Source of the DNA: a virus
Strand: one strand, 5' to 3'
DNA: 21,847 bases
Virus record (IMG/VR): IMGVR_UViG_3300013102_000082
Span: 1 to 21,847 of that record
Position 1 is the first letter of the stretch. The number at the start of each line of letters is the position of its first letter. The notes under the pieces were generated by a model. The model was given only the letters and a program-made list of their open reading frames with translations. It did not search any database and was not told where the DNA came from. Of the stretch, positions 1 through 6,230 are shown piece by piece. Made by a program: the position numbers and the translations under genes.

Positions 1-8
1 CGGGCCTA

Positions 9-38
9 GGGGGTGGGGTGGGGGCATCCTGGGGCGGG
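9..38 (+). other. G-rich tract, possible G-quadruplex
   Basis: Five runs of G (9-13, 15-18, 20-24, 31-34 and 36-38) sit within 30 bases, separated by one to six bases. Four runs of four or more G fit the usual pattern for an intramolecular G-quadruplex on the plus strand. The tract lies just beyond the stop of the HNH gene, where related phages usually place the cohesive end and the terminase genes. A cos-proximal role is inference; no terminase is visible in this window. Confidence 0.4.
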
Positions 39-43
39 TACCC

Positions 44-352
44 TTACCGCCACCGTCTACTGGTCTTTAGGGGTCTCATATCGGCGTACCGGGCTTCTGA
101 GGCATCCTTGTTTCCGCGCTTTTGGTTGCATAGGCGGTGCGCGAGTCGGCAGTTCTTCCGGTCGAATGGTGATCCGCCTTTGGATACCGGGATGATTTCG
201 TCTACTTCGGGTGATCCTGGCAGTCCGTGAGGCAGGGTCTTGTCTACTGGCATGTGGCATAGCCAGCAGTCTGTCTCTTCACGGATGACGCGGGCTCTGA
301 TCTTGTCACGTAATGAACCGTTGGAGCGTCGGGGGTTTGGCTTAGTCGCCAT
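44..352 (-). CDS. HNH endonuclease
   Basis: A 102-aa protein with a compact HNH nuclease fold. A CWLC pair is followed by PEVDEIIPVSKGG, which holds the catalytic D-E-I-I-P stretch in the place of the usual D-H-I-x-P, and by NCRLAHRLCNQKRGNK, the usual N and H/C-x2-N end of the motif. In many cos-type phages such small HNH proteins sit beside terminase and help cut DNA at cos during packaging. The position at the end of the leftward operon fits that role. The start is ATG at 352, just before the end of the upstream 76-aa gene (11-base overlap); the SD is weak (GGCAG), so translation may be coupled. The first catalytic residue is E rather than H, which is worth checking. Confidence 0.85.
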   Translation of the reverse strand: MATKPNPRRSNGSLRDKIRARVIREETDCWLCHMPVDKTLPHGLPGSPEVDEIIPVSKGGSPFDRKNCRLAHRLCNQKRGNKDASEARYADMRPLKTSRRWR

Positions 353-572
353 GTCGCTGCCGGTTCGGCCTGAAGCCGATGCGGTAGGCGCTGCTGTCGT
401 CGTCATCGATTGATTGGCGAGAGTAGCCGGAGTGTAGTTCGGGTGGTGCGGTGTAGGAGTGTGCGTGCTCGGCTTGGGTGAAGTTGTTGCCCTCGGGTTG
501 GGGCTCTTGTTCGATGCCCATAGATGCGGCGTGAGCTTCAAGCCAGGCGCATATGGCGCGGTAGAGACGCAC
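342..572 (-). CDS. hypothetical protein, 76 aa
   Basis: Starts at GTG (572) behind a strong SD, AAGGAGG, six bases upstream, and ends inside the start of the HNH gene. The N-terminus (RLYRAICAWLEAHAAS) looks like an amphipathic helix; the rest is polar, with a DDDD run. I do not recognise the family. The strong SD and the coupling to the HNH gene support a real gene. Confidence 0.65.
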   Translation of the reverse strand: MRLYRAICAWLEAHAASMGIEQEPQPEGNNFTQAEHAHSYTAPPELHSGYSRQSIDDDDSSAYRIGFRPNRQRHGD

Positions 573-725
573 GCTATCCTCCTTGGCTTGGTGCCAGATG
601 GTGGCAGGTGCACCTAACCACCACCCGGCGTTGCTGCGGTCTTACCCATCCGTCAGCTCTGGGGTGTGGTGATCTACTTTGCTAGGCCGCGTTTTCTATT
701 GTTGGTCGGCGTGCGTTTCGATCAG
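573..725. other. intergenic stretch between tRNA and the 76-aa gene
   Basis: 153 bases with no supported gene. It holds the SD of the 76-aa gene at its left end. A promoter for the last two minus-strand genes may lie here because a bidirectional terminator stands upstream, but I see no convincing -35/-10 pair. Confidence 0.4.
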
Positions 726-798
726 TGGCAACGTCAGGACTTGAACCTGAGACCTTCCGCTTATGAGGCGGACGCTCTACCTGCTGAGCTACATAGCC
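726..798 (-). tRNA. phage tRNA with CAT anticodon (Met, or Ile2 if lysidine-modified)
   Basis: On the minus strand the 73 bases fold as a tRNA. The acceptor is GGCTATG with CGTTGCC, with one T-T mismatch and one G-T pair. The D arm is GCTC...GAGC. The anticodon arm is TCCGC/GCGGA around loop CTCATAA (anticodon CAT). The variable loop is AGGTC, and the T arm is TCAGG/CCTGA around TTCAAGT. The discriminator is A and CCA is not encoded. Sequence alone does not separate elongator Met from a tRNA-Ile2 whose C34 is converted to lysidine. It lies between the bidirectional terminator and the HNH cassette. Confidence 0.92.
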
Positions 799-881
799 GT
801 GGTGCCGGCGTCGTCACGACGAGCGGCGGTGTCCGTATCGCTGGGCTGCGAGATGCTGCCTCCTGGGGGAAGAGGGCAAAC

Positions 882-921
882 AAAAAGCCGGAGACGCTTA
901 TGCGTTCCGGCTTGGTTTTTT
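882..921. terminator. bidirectional intrinsic terminator
   Basis: The stem AAGCCGGA-G-ACGC (885-897) pairs with GCGTTCCGGCTT (902-913) around TTAT. T runs flank both sides: 916-921 on plus, and five T on minus (886-882). It follows the stop of the 205-aa gene at 951 and so ends the leftward early operon, insulating the tRNA and HNH cassette. Confidence 0.85.
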
Positions 922-950
922 CGAGACTTGTGACCTCGACAGGACTTAGC

Positions 951-1568
951 TTAATTCACTCCTGCCACTCCTGCAACATCTGTTGTGGGTGTGTTGAGTG
1001 CGACGGCTCGAAGCCATTTGAGTTCGTCGCCGGTCCATTCGGCTTTGCATCCGTCGCAGTTGGCTGTCCATTTGTTGGGTGGTGCAACGGTTTCGGTGTC
1101 GTCATCCCAGTAGTGGATGGCTAGGCATTGGTCTCGTTCGGGCCCATGGAAGCGTTGGCCGCAGGCTGGGCATGGGATGGATGGGCGCCATGGTGGGCGT
1201 TTGGATACGAGCAGGTCCCGGATGTCACTGACCCATTGGTTGGTGATGCCTTCGAGGTAGGGCTGCCATTCGGTTGCTGTGGCGATGGACCAGGCGCGTA
1301 GGAGTTCTACGAGGCCGCCCTGGTATTCGAGGCTGGTCATTTCGTATTGGTTGGCGAGGGCTTCGGCTTTGATGTCGTTTTCGAGTTTGACGGCTTTGTG
1401 GTTGACGATCATGCCTGCCCCGCCGGTTCCGCCGCCTTGTGCGCCCATGTTGGATCCGCATGCGGCGCGGAGTTCGGCGAGTAGCGGTGGTGTTTGGTGG
1501 AATGATCCGTCATCGGCGCGGGTCATGTGCTCGTTGACCAATTGGTGGATGTTGTCTTTCAGGCTCAC
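951..1568 (-). CDS. hypothetical phage protein with C-terminal zinc ribbon, 205 aa
   Basis: The N-terminal half is helical (MSLKDNIHQLVNEHMTRADD, then PPLLAELRAACGSN and a G-rich linker). The C-terminal half has two Cys pairs, CPACGQRF and CDGCKAEW, as in a zinc ribbon. The layout resembles a small family of actinophage proteins that I know only as a domain of unknown function. ATG at 1568 overlaps the upstream stop by four bases (ATGA). It is the last gene before the terminator. Function unknown; nucleic-acid binding is a guess from the ribbon. Confidence 0.8.
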   Translation of the reverse strand: MSLKDNIHQLVNEHMTRADDGSFHQTPPLLAELRAACGSNMGAQGGGTGGAGMIVNHKAVKLENDIKAEALANQYEMTSLEYQGGLVELLRAWSIATATEWQPYLEGITNQWVSDIRDLLVSKRPPWRPSIPCPACGQRFHGPERDQCLAIHYWDDDTETVAPPNKWTANCDGCKAEWTGDELKWLRAVALNTPTTDVAGVAGVN

Positions 1569-1879
1569 GCTTCACTCCTGTCCAGTTTGTGGCAGCGGTC
1601 CAGCCACTCAGCTTCGGTTTCGTGGTATTCGTACGTGACTCTTGGTTGGGGTTCGTTTACTTCGGTCCCGTAGTCAGGCCCGCCCCATTCGGTACCTTCG
1701 TATGCTTCAAGAGCACGCAACCCGGCTTTGGCCCGGAAGTACAAGCCCCAGTCTTCATCTGTTGGAGGGGTTTCGTGGCGGGTAGCTTTGCGGGTGTATC
1801 GGCTGTCGTTGAGTGATTTCTCCATGTACAGCATTTCTGCTGAGACCCGGATCATGACCGCGTTCTTATGAATTTCCAC
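1565..1879 (-). CDS. hypothetical protein, 104 aa
   Basis: GTG at 1879 follows a GGAGG box about nine bases upstream and shares one base with the TAG stop of the previous gene. Longer upstream in-frame starts would run through that gene and are unlikely. The protein is charged and rich in W, Y and E (TEWGGPDYGTEV, YEYHETEAEWLDRCHKL), with no membrane segment. I do not recognise it. Confidence 0.7.
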   Translation of the reverse strand: MEIHKNAVMIRVSAEMLYMEKSLNDSRYTRKATRHETPPTDEDWGLYFRAKAGLRALEAYEGTEWGGPDYGTEVNEPQPRVTYEYHETEAEWLDRCHKLDRSEA

Positions 1880-2217
1880 TATGGTTTGCCTCCGTTGTGG
1901 ATGAGTTGGCGGCGCTTGGTTCTCCAGTGGGTGGGCCAGTGCCCGAACATCAGTCGGAGTGAGGCCCTGCGCTCTCTCTTCTCGCGGCGGGTCTTTGGTG
2001 GGATGCAAGTTAGCGTGAGCGTTGTTCCAATAACGGGCGGGTAGGTTCGTATGACTCGTTCGTCCGGTCTCGCGCTGTACGTGAAGCCAGGATCGCGGGC
2101 GGAACCTAATTCCTGCCACTGATCAGGCGGCCCATCGATGCTCGCTCCGGCTGGTGCGAAGTAGACCTTGCCTCCTGGCTTGAGGTATCCGCCTTTGTTG
2201 AATGGCAGCTCACTCAC
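1879..2217 (-). CDS. hypothetical protein, 112 aa
   Basis: Begins at GTG 2217 (GTGA overlap with the upstream stop), with GGAGG four to five bases before it. The N-terminal half is compact and Gly/Pro-rich (NKGGYLKPGGKVYFAPAGAS). The C-terminal half is strongly basic (PPKTRREKRERRASLRL). It may bind nucleic acid, but I do not recognise a family. Confidence 0.7.
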   Translation of the reverse strand: MSELPFNKGGYLKPGGKVYFAPAGASIDGPPDQWQELGSARDPGFTYSARPDERVIRTYPPVIGTTLTLTCIPPKTRREKRERRASLRLMFGHWPTHWRTKRRQLIHNGGKP

Positions 2218-2414
2218 TTGTCCTCCTTGGGTCCGTTGCCGTCGTTGCGCCATTGCCAGTCGAGGATGTAGCAGAGTTCTTTCCGGGCGAGGTTGTGCAG
2301 TGTTCGAATGAAGGCACGGGCCGTGAGTGGTGTCTCAACCCGGTAGTTGAGGTTGTTGCCTGCTCGGGCTTCGGTGATGCCGTACCGAATTTGGGTTGCG
2401 TGCCGGGTTTTCAC
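2214..2414 (-). CDS. hypothetical protein, 66 aa
   Basis: GTG 2414 is preceded by GGAGG at SD distance and overlaps the stop of the rusA reading frame (GTGA). Because of a frame slip in rusA this frame happens to stay open far upstream, giving a false 198-aa fusion. The SD and the overlap argue for a separate 66-aa protein. It is basic and aromatic (IRYGITEARAGNNLNYR, LCYILDWQWRND). Family not recognised. Confidence 0.7.
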   Translation of the reverse strand: MKTRHATQIRYGITEARAGNNLNYRVETPLTARAFIRTLHNLARKELCYILDWQWRNDGNGPKEDK

Positions 2415-2810
2415 TTTGCCTCCGTGATGGTGATGTCTAGTCCTGGCGTTTTGGTTGCCCAGACCTTTTTGATGTCCCAGTGGACTATGCGGGCGTTGCA
2501 TTTTGTCGAGGTCTTTGGGGCCTGCTGGGTGGTTGTGGAATTTGGAACGCGCAATCGGTGACGCCCTCGAATCCGCCGGCATCCTCACCAATGACGTGGT
2601 GCGTGGTTTGCGGATCCGGATTTCGCCGGCGATCTTGACGGGGTCGTCTATTGGTTCCCAGTTGGGTCCGGCGGCCAGTTTGGCGGCTGCTTTGACGGCG
2701 GCTCTCCATGCGGGCAGTTGCTTGTCTGACTCGACTAGGTTCTTCCCGTAGCTGTTCTTGCTGCCTTGGCTGGCTGGTGTGCCGTGGGCGATGATGCGGA
2801 GGCCGGTCAT
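2411..2810 (-). pseudogene. rusA: rusA Holliday-junction resolvase, scrambled and frameshifted
   Basis: RusA cuts Holliday junctions as a dimer, using conserved Asp residues. The minus strand starts well (HGTPASQGSK, later AGEIRIRKPRTT) and ends well in another frame (ARIVHWDIKKVWATKTPG, then LDITITEAK and stop at 2411). FHNHPAGPKDLDK matches the KPDLDK motif. The expected core LERAIGDALESAGILTND is missing after DLDK; it is present but encoded on the plus strand at 2542-2595, inverted and placed upstream of the FHNHP block. The gene spans 400 bases, not a multiple of three. The product is probably inactive unless the arrangement reverts. A sequencing or assembly fault cannot be excluded. Confidence 0.8.
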
Positions 2811-2953
2811 TGGGTGACGCCAAGGATTGCGGTGGTCATGGCGATGAGGCAGGAGCCGATAGCGAGCCAGAGTAGTGAGGCCCGTCCGCGGCCTTGGATT
2901 CCTTCGTATGCGACGTACAGGAGGATGAGGGATGCGAATAGGAAGGTGATCAT
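2807..2953 (-). CDS. small two-segment membrane protein, 48 aa
   Basis: ATG 2953 overlaps the upstream stop by four bases and its TGA overlaps the rusA start in the same way, so the gene fits exactly into the coupled operon. It has two hydrophobic segments, ITFLFASLILLYVAY and SLLWLAIGSCLIAMTTAIL, joined by a short polar turn (EGIQGRGRA). Such small early membrane proteins are common in actinophages and some act in exclusion. The role here is unknown. Confidence 0.65.
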   Translation of the reverse strand: MITFLFASLILLYVAYEGIQGRGRASLLWLAIGSCLIAMTTAILGVTQ

Positions 2954-3237
2954 TGGTCCTCGTTCCAGGATGCGGTGATGGTGAGTGCTTTGGCGCCGGT
3001 TTCGTCCCGGGTTTGGGTGATGGTGATGTCTGCGTTGCCGGGGATGGCGTTAATGACTTCAGGCAGTACGCCCGCGATTGGTCCGCGCATGAAGTGCATG
3101 GGCGGGTGCAGCGGTTCGAATAGTGGTTCCGGGCGGTTGTACTTCACGCTGGGCTTGCCGAGTTCGTTCATGACAGGGCCAGTGCAGGATGTCTTGTGTG
3201 CCCCGCCTAGCGCCCCGCATGTTTCGCAGACGCTCAT
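2950..3237 (-). CDS. hypothetical protein with N-terminal Cys motif, 95 aa
   Basis: ATG 3237, ATGA overlap with the upstream gene. The N-terminus CETCGALGGAHKTSC is a C-x2-C-x10-C pattern that could bind a metal. The C-terminus (ADITITQTRDETGAKAL) looks like beta structure. Not recognised. Confidence 0.7.
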   Translation of the reverse strand: MSVCETCGALGGAHKTSCTGPVMNELGKPSVKYNRPEPLFEPLHPPMHFMRGPIAGVLPEVINAIPGNADITITQTRDETGAKALTITASWNEDQ

Positions 3238-3488
3238 TTGAGGTCTTCCCAGAGTGAGCGGGTGAGGACTTGTTCCTGCCAGGGGTCGAGGCGGCCGAAT
3301 CCGAAAGCGTCCATGAGTGGCTGGAAGGTGTCACGGACTGCTTTGCCGATGCTGCACCCAAAGTGCGCGTAGCTCTGCTCGTGGGCTTGTTCGCGTTCGA
3401 TGGCGCGGAACTGGTCAGGGTAGGTGCCAGCGACGTTGCACGGCGGGCATTCGTAAACCCAGCGTGCTTTGCCTTCTTTGCGGATCAT
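3234..3488 (-). CDS. hypothetical protein, 84 aa, CPPC motif
   Basis: ATG 3488 overlaps the previous stop (ATGA). It has ECPPCNVAGTYPDQFRAIEREQAHEQSYAH, a Cys pair followed by two His, like a small zinc finger, then an amphipathic C-terminus ending WEDLK. Function unknown. Confidence 0.7.
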   Translation of the reverse strand: MIRKEGKARWVYECPPCNVAGTYPDQFRAIEREQAHEQSYAHFGCSIGKAVRDTFQPLMDAFGFGRLDPWQEQVLTRSLWEDLK

Positions 3489-3688
3489 CGGCTGTCTTCT
3501 TTCTCGGCGAGGATGAGTTCGTTGGGCCCGTACCAGAGCGGCGTGGTGCTGTTGAGTCCACTCACCCGGAATACGAGGTCGTTGGGTCCGTCTGTTGACT
3601 TGTCGATGGTGGTCACGCGGCCCACAGCGTCCCAGTGGATGTCGAGTCGGTTGATCACGCGGACAGGGTCGCCGAGTCTGAACTTCAC
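3485..3688 (-). CDS. small SH3-like hypothetical protein, 67 aa
   Basis: GTG 3688 follows GGAG at seven bases and makes a GTGA overlap with the upstream gene. KFRLGDPVRVI, DAVGRVTTID and DLVFRVSGLN look like the short strands of a KOW/SH3-like barrel, which often binds nucleic acid or protein. This is a fold guess from pattern only. Confidence 0.65.
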   Translation of the reverse strand: MKFRLGDPVRVINRLDIHWDAVGRVTTIDKSTDGPNDLVFRVSGLNSTTPLWYGPNELILAEKEDSR

Positions 3689-3951
3689 TGGCCGTCTCCT
3701 GTCTTGCAGATGATGGCGCCGGAGAGGTCGATGACTGGTTTCCGGTATGGGTTGTCGGCTTTGAGCTTGGATGCTGATGCGGCGCCGATGCTCCATCGGC
3801 TGTCGGCTTCGTTGACAGCGGCGTCCCATCCAGTGGACATGAGTTCGCGGCGGCCTTCTTCGAGCTTGTCTGTCATGCGCTTGAGCATCTGGGCGAGTTT
3901 GTTGTTGGAGGCTTTCAGGCGATCGTTTTCGGCGCGGAGGTCTTCGGTCAT
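3685..3951 (-). CDS. coiled-coil hypothetical protein, 88 aa
   Basis: ATG 3951 has AAGGAG seven bases upstream, which fixes the start. Residues 1-40 (RAENDRLKASNNKLAQMLKR, then DKLEEGRRELM) form a heptad-type coiled coil. The C-terminus is short and mixed. Phage proteins of this shape are often accessory or scaffolding factors. No family assigned. Confidence 0.7.
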   Translation of the reverse strand: MTEDLRAENDRLKASNNKLAQMLKRMTDKLEEGRRELMSTGWDAAVNEADSRWSIGAASASKLKADNPYRKPVIDLSGAIICKTGDGQ

Positions 3952-3971
3952 TTTGTTCTCCTTGGGTACGG

Positions 3972-4382
3972 CTAAGCCCCAGCGTTTGCCGGGGCTTCGT
4001 GGTCTTCTGTGGGTGGTTCGTAATGGCGGCCGATCATGTCCGGGGGTCTGATGCCGGCCAGGAAGTCGGCCCTGCAGCATCGGCAGGCGTGGGACGGTTC
4101 CCCGATGTGGTCCGGGCATGGATCAGGTCGAGGTGCTGGTGTCTTGATTTCTGGCATGTCCCAATGCGCTCCGGGCATGAAGATCACATCTGGGGACTTG
4201 ACGGCGGGGTTTGCAGCAGCTCTTACCGCGGCCAGGGCAAGGTCGGCGAATGGGTGTTCTGTGCGGTGTTCCCAGAAGAGCTTTAGTAGTTGGGGTTTCC
4301 GCCAGTCTTTCGGCCGGAGCTCGGCCAGCATGTCAGCTAGGGCCGAGGCTTGGGCGTTGGTCATTGGCTCGATGGTGGTCAT
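3972..4382 (-). CDS. hypothetical phage protein, 136 aa
   Basis: ATG 4382 has GAGGAAAG upstream; an in-frame ATG at 4397 overlaps that SD and is less likely. Residues about 8-70 (ASALADMLAELRPKDW, WEHRTEHPFADLALAAVRAA, NPAVKSPDVI) match a helical domain I remember from many actinophage and actinobacterial proteins. A Cys/His cluster follows (CPDHIGEPSHACRCC), probably a metal site. It is the first gene downstream of the putative origin. Function unknown; a replication accessory role would fit its place. Confidence 0.75.
   Translation of the reverse strand: MTTIEPMTNAQASALADMLAELRPKDWRKPQLLKLFWEHRTEHPFADLALAAVRAAANPAVKSPDVIFMPGAHWDMPEIKTPAPRPDPCPDHIGEPSHACRCCRADFLAGIRPPDMIGRHYEPPTEDHEAPANAGA
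3974..3997. other. hairpin over the stop region of the 136-aa gene
   Basis: AAGCCCC (3974-3980) pairs with GGGGCTT (3991-3997) around ten bases, covering the last codons of the gene at 3972 just before the next SD. It has no T run, so it is not a normal intrinsic terminator. It may protect or process the mRNA. Confidence 0.45.
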
Positions 4383-4397
4383 GGATTCTTTCCTCAT

Positions 4398-4613
4398 GGT
4401 TCAAAATTCGTCGTCGAACGTTCCGGCCTTGCGCGTTACGTAACTGAACGATTCGACGATTTCTTTAGCCCAATCTCTTTTAACTGAAGTAGAGACTTAG
4501 GCGAGGGAAGGCACCTACGTAAGTAGGTACTCTTAACTCTGCCGCTCTGTTGCCGGGGTTTTTGCCGCGGCTAATTAGCGGCAATTGCCGCTCGTTTTGC
4601 CGCTTTTGCCGCT
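4398..4613. other. putative replication origin: TTGCCGCT iterons and inverted repeats
   Basis: A 216-base gap right after the replication-initiator-like gene. TTGCCGCT occurs at 4585, 4597 and 4606, with an inverted copy AGCGGCAA at 4577; together 4577-4592 form a 16-bp perfect palindrome. Near copies are at 4562 (TTGCCGCG), 4550 (TTGCCGGG) and 4539 (CTGCCGCT). Further left are ACCTAC-GTAA-GTAGGT (4513-4528), the palindrome GTTACGTAAC (4435-4444), the pair TCGTCGAA/TTCGACGA (4411-4418 and 4452-4459), and a more AT-rich stretch near 4456-4500. An iteron cluster plus AT-rich DNA by a replication gene is a typical origin layout. Operator function is the alternative. Confidence 0.6.
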
Positions 4614-5066
4614 CTAGAATGGGGCTTCATTTGGGCCTAGTTCCGCTTGTTTCAGCCAACTTTCACCGTCTACGGCGGCTTGCTGGCAGTGCAGGCAGGA
4701 TTCCACGTAAATTTGCCGCTTCTCATGGTTCGTTACGTGGGCGCCGCGCTTCCCAACTTCGGAGCGGGTCTTGGACAGTTTCTCGTTGTCCGTCTGGTGC
4801 TTCACATAGTCGTGGAGCTGGTAACTTCGGGCGTCAATCTTGTGGAGCAGGTCGCCTTCCAGGAGCTCTTTCAATGCGGCTTCTCCACGGGCTTTGCACA
4901 GCCGGGCAGACAGTACGCCGCCCTTCTGCTGCTTCTTCGCCTTCAGGATCAGGCCGACGTGCAGGAGTTGGCCGGCGTCAGACAGCTCATCGATTTTCGG
5001 GTTATCGAAGTAGTCCACGTCGATCTTTGCCCAAAGCCGCCGGTCCTTCTCTTCAGGCTCAGGCAC
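4614..5066 (-). CDS. replication initiator / replisome-organiser-like protein, 150 aa
   Basis: GTG 5066 has GGAG five to six bases upstream. Residues 8-110 (RRLWAKIDVDYFDNPKIDEL, SDAGQLLHVGLILKAKK, then GGVLSARLCKARGEAALKEL and LHKIDARSYQLHDYVKHQ) follow the pattern of the winged-helix N-terminal domain of phage replication proteins: W-K-D-x-D, helix, LSD, and a wing ending in HDY. The C-terminus is basic and then has CLHC. It is shorter than full initiators and has no visible ATPase, so it probably binds DNA and recruits host helicase. The iteron cluster directly downstream supports this. Confidence 0.75.
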   Translation of the reverse strand: MPEPEEKDRRLWAKIDVDYFDNPKIDELSDAGQLLHVGLILKAKKQQKGGVLSARLCKARGEAALKELLEGDLLHKIDARSYQLHDYVKHQTDNEKLSKTRSEVGKRGAHVTNHEKRQIYVESCLHCQQAAVDGESWLKQAELGPNEAPF

Positions 5067-5068
5067 GG

Positions 5069-5260
5069 CTACTCCTTTCTGAGGCGTTGGTTGCGGGCGT
5101 TCATATACGTGTTGTGGGCGTGCCGGCACCGTTCGCAGAGTGGTACGCCGTGGTTTTGGTGCTGCCGGTAGCCTTTCCGGGTGCCGCATTTGCCGGGGTC
5201 GAAGGTGAATTTCTGGCGGGGACCTGCCCACGCTTCGCCGCCGGCGTATTGGTACTTCAT
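5069..5260 (-). CDS. small Cys/His phage protein, 63 aa
   Basis: ATG 5260 overlaps the stop of the HTH-array gene (ATGA). KCGTRKGYRQHQNHGVPLCE and CRHAHNTYMNAR form the pattern C-G-T-x2-G-Y-x2-H...C-x2-C-x2-A-x3-Y, which I recognise from many small actinophage proteins, probably zinc-binding. Its function is not known to me. Confidence 0.75.
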   Translation of the reverse strand: MKYQYAGGEAWAGPRQKFTFDPGKCGTRKGYRQHQNHGVPLCERCRHAHNTYMNARNQRLRKE

Positions 5261-5991
5261 GCGGCGCGTCCGCTCTTTTCGTGTCGTTGTGAGCCCCAGT
5301 TGTAGCCGTGGCCTCGCCGGAGGGTGCTGAGGTATTCGAGGCGTTGTTCCAGGGTCCATTGGCGGTCCGGGAAGTGGCGTTTGAGGGTGTCATAAGACGC
5401 GCCGTCCGTGCGGGTGATTTCCGCGAAAGACCAACCGTCATCGAGCATTTGCTGGATTCGGGTGATTCGTTCCGGAGTGATCCGGAGGCGTTCGGTTCCG
5501 GTGATTCCAAGTTCGGCGCGTACGTTGGCTACGCCGCGGACACTGCATCCGAGAGCGTCCGCGATTTGCTGAAGGGTTTCTCCTTGTTCGGTGCGGGCAC
5601 GGACTTCTTCACGGTCGATCACTTTGTATCGGCCACTGCCGTGCTTTTGCGGGGCGATTCCGAGTTGCCGGCGGGCCGCAGTGACTCGCTCTGGTGTGCA
5701 TGCGAAGTGTTCGGCGAGTTCTTTCCGGCTGAGGCCCCGGTCGTGGAGTTCCCGGAGTTGGTCGAGGTTGACTTTGCGGTGGCTGTTGCGTGGTTTGTTG
5801 ATGCCCATGCGTGCTCGCGCCCGGGATACTGCGCTCGGTGCGCATCCGAGGTGTTCGGCTATGTCCTTGAGCGATTTTCCGGCGAGTGTGAGTTCTTTGA
5901 CTCGGTTGGCGTCGATGCGGCGTGGGTCTTTGGATGCTTCGTGGGCGGCTGCTTCGAGGCGTTCCAATGCTTCGTCTTGGTCGGTGGTCAT
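5257..5991 (-). CDS. protein of four tandem helix-turn-helix units, 244 aa
   Basis: ATG 5991 overlaps the upstream stop (ATGA). Four related units follow one another: residues 26-65 (LAGKSLKDIAEHLGCAPSAV), 74-113 (DRGLSRKELAEHFACTPERV), 125-164 (TEQGETLQQIADALGCSVRG) and 171-211 (DDGWSFAEITRTDGASYDTL). The first three each end with an R-x2-L/M-G-I motif. Each unit looks like an HTH of the Hin/Trp-repressor class. A chain of four implies binding to a long or repeated DNA site. The nearby iterons (4539-4613) are one candidate target. It has no catalytic domain. Regulator or origin binder; the exact role is unknown. Confidence 0.8.
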   Translation of the reverse strand: MTTDQDEALERLEAAAHEASKDPRRIDANRVKELTLAGKSLKDIAEHLGCAPSAVSRARARMGINKPRNSHRKVNLDQLRELHDRGLSRKELAEHFACTPERVTAARRQLGIAPQKHGSGRYKVIDREEVRARTEQGETLQQIADALGCSVRGVANVRAELGITGTERLRITPERITRIQQMLDDGWSFAEITRTDGASYDTLKRHFPDRQWTLEQRLEYLSTLRRGHGYNWGSQRHEKSGRAA

Positions 5992-6230
5992 CGTTCTTCC
6001 TTGGGGTAGTTGAATGGCCGTTTGGGCGCGGTGGGGCGTTGTCGTTGTGCGCGCATGACGTTGTTGACGGCTTGGTTGCCGGTGGGATCGCGGTGTGTGG
6101 TCATTGCTCGGTCGTTGGCGTCTTGCCGGCGGCGTGCGTCTACGTGGTGTTCGCATGCGCCGCGGCTGAGGCAGATACCTGTGTTGGATCGGCATATCCC
6201 GCAGCACGGGTCGGTGAGCAGCTTGCTCAT
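5988..6230 (-). CDS. Cys-rich hypothetical protein, 80 aa, with DPTG-NVMR motif
   Basis: ATG 6230, ATGA overlap with nrdH. The N-terminus has five Cys and two His (DPCCGICRSNTGICL, RGACEHH), a likely metal-binding knuckle. The middle carries HRDPTGNQAVNNVMRAQRQ, nearly the same as HSDPTGEEAVKNVMRERNQ in the 87-aa protein at 11754. The shared block suggests a common partner. No known family. Confidence 0.7.
   Translation of the reverse strand: MSKLLTDPCCGICRSNTGICLSRGACEHHVDARRRQDANDRAMTTHRDPTGNQAVNNVMRAQRQRPTAPKRPFNYPKEER

Noticed and set aside
666-1124. Plus-strand 152-codon frame over the tRNA
   Set aside because: It crosses the tRNA and the bidirectional terminator and lies opposite the 205-aa gene.
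2214-2810. A single 198-aa protein spanning rusA and the next gene
   Set aside because: The frame is open only because of the rusA rearrangement; the GTG at 2414 has its own SD and overlaps the true rusA stop.
3974-3997. Intrinsic terminator after the 136-aa gene
   Set aside because: The stem is good but there is no T run; it is recorded only as a hairpin.
4550-5305. Long open frame on plus, 251 codons
   Set aside because: It lies opposite the replication gene and its neighbour, is low in complexity and has no SD; those minus genes have motifs and ordered starts.
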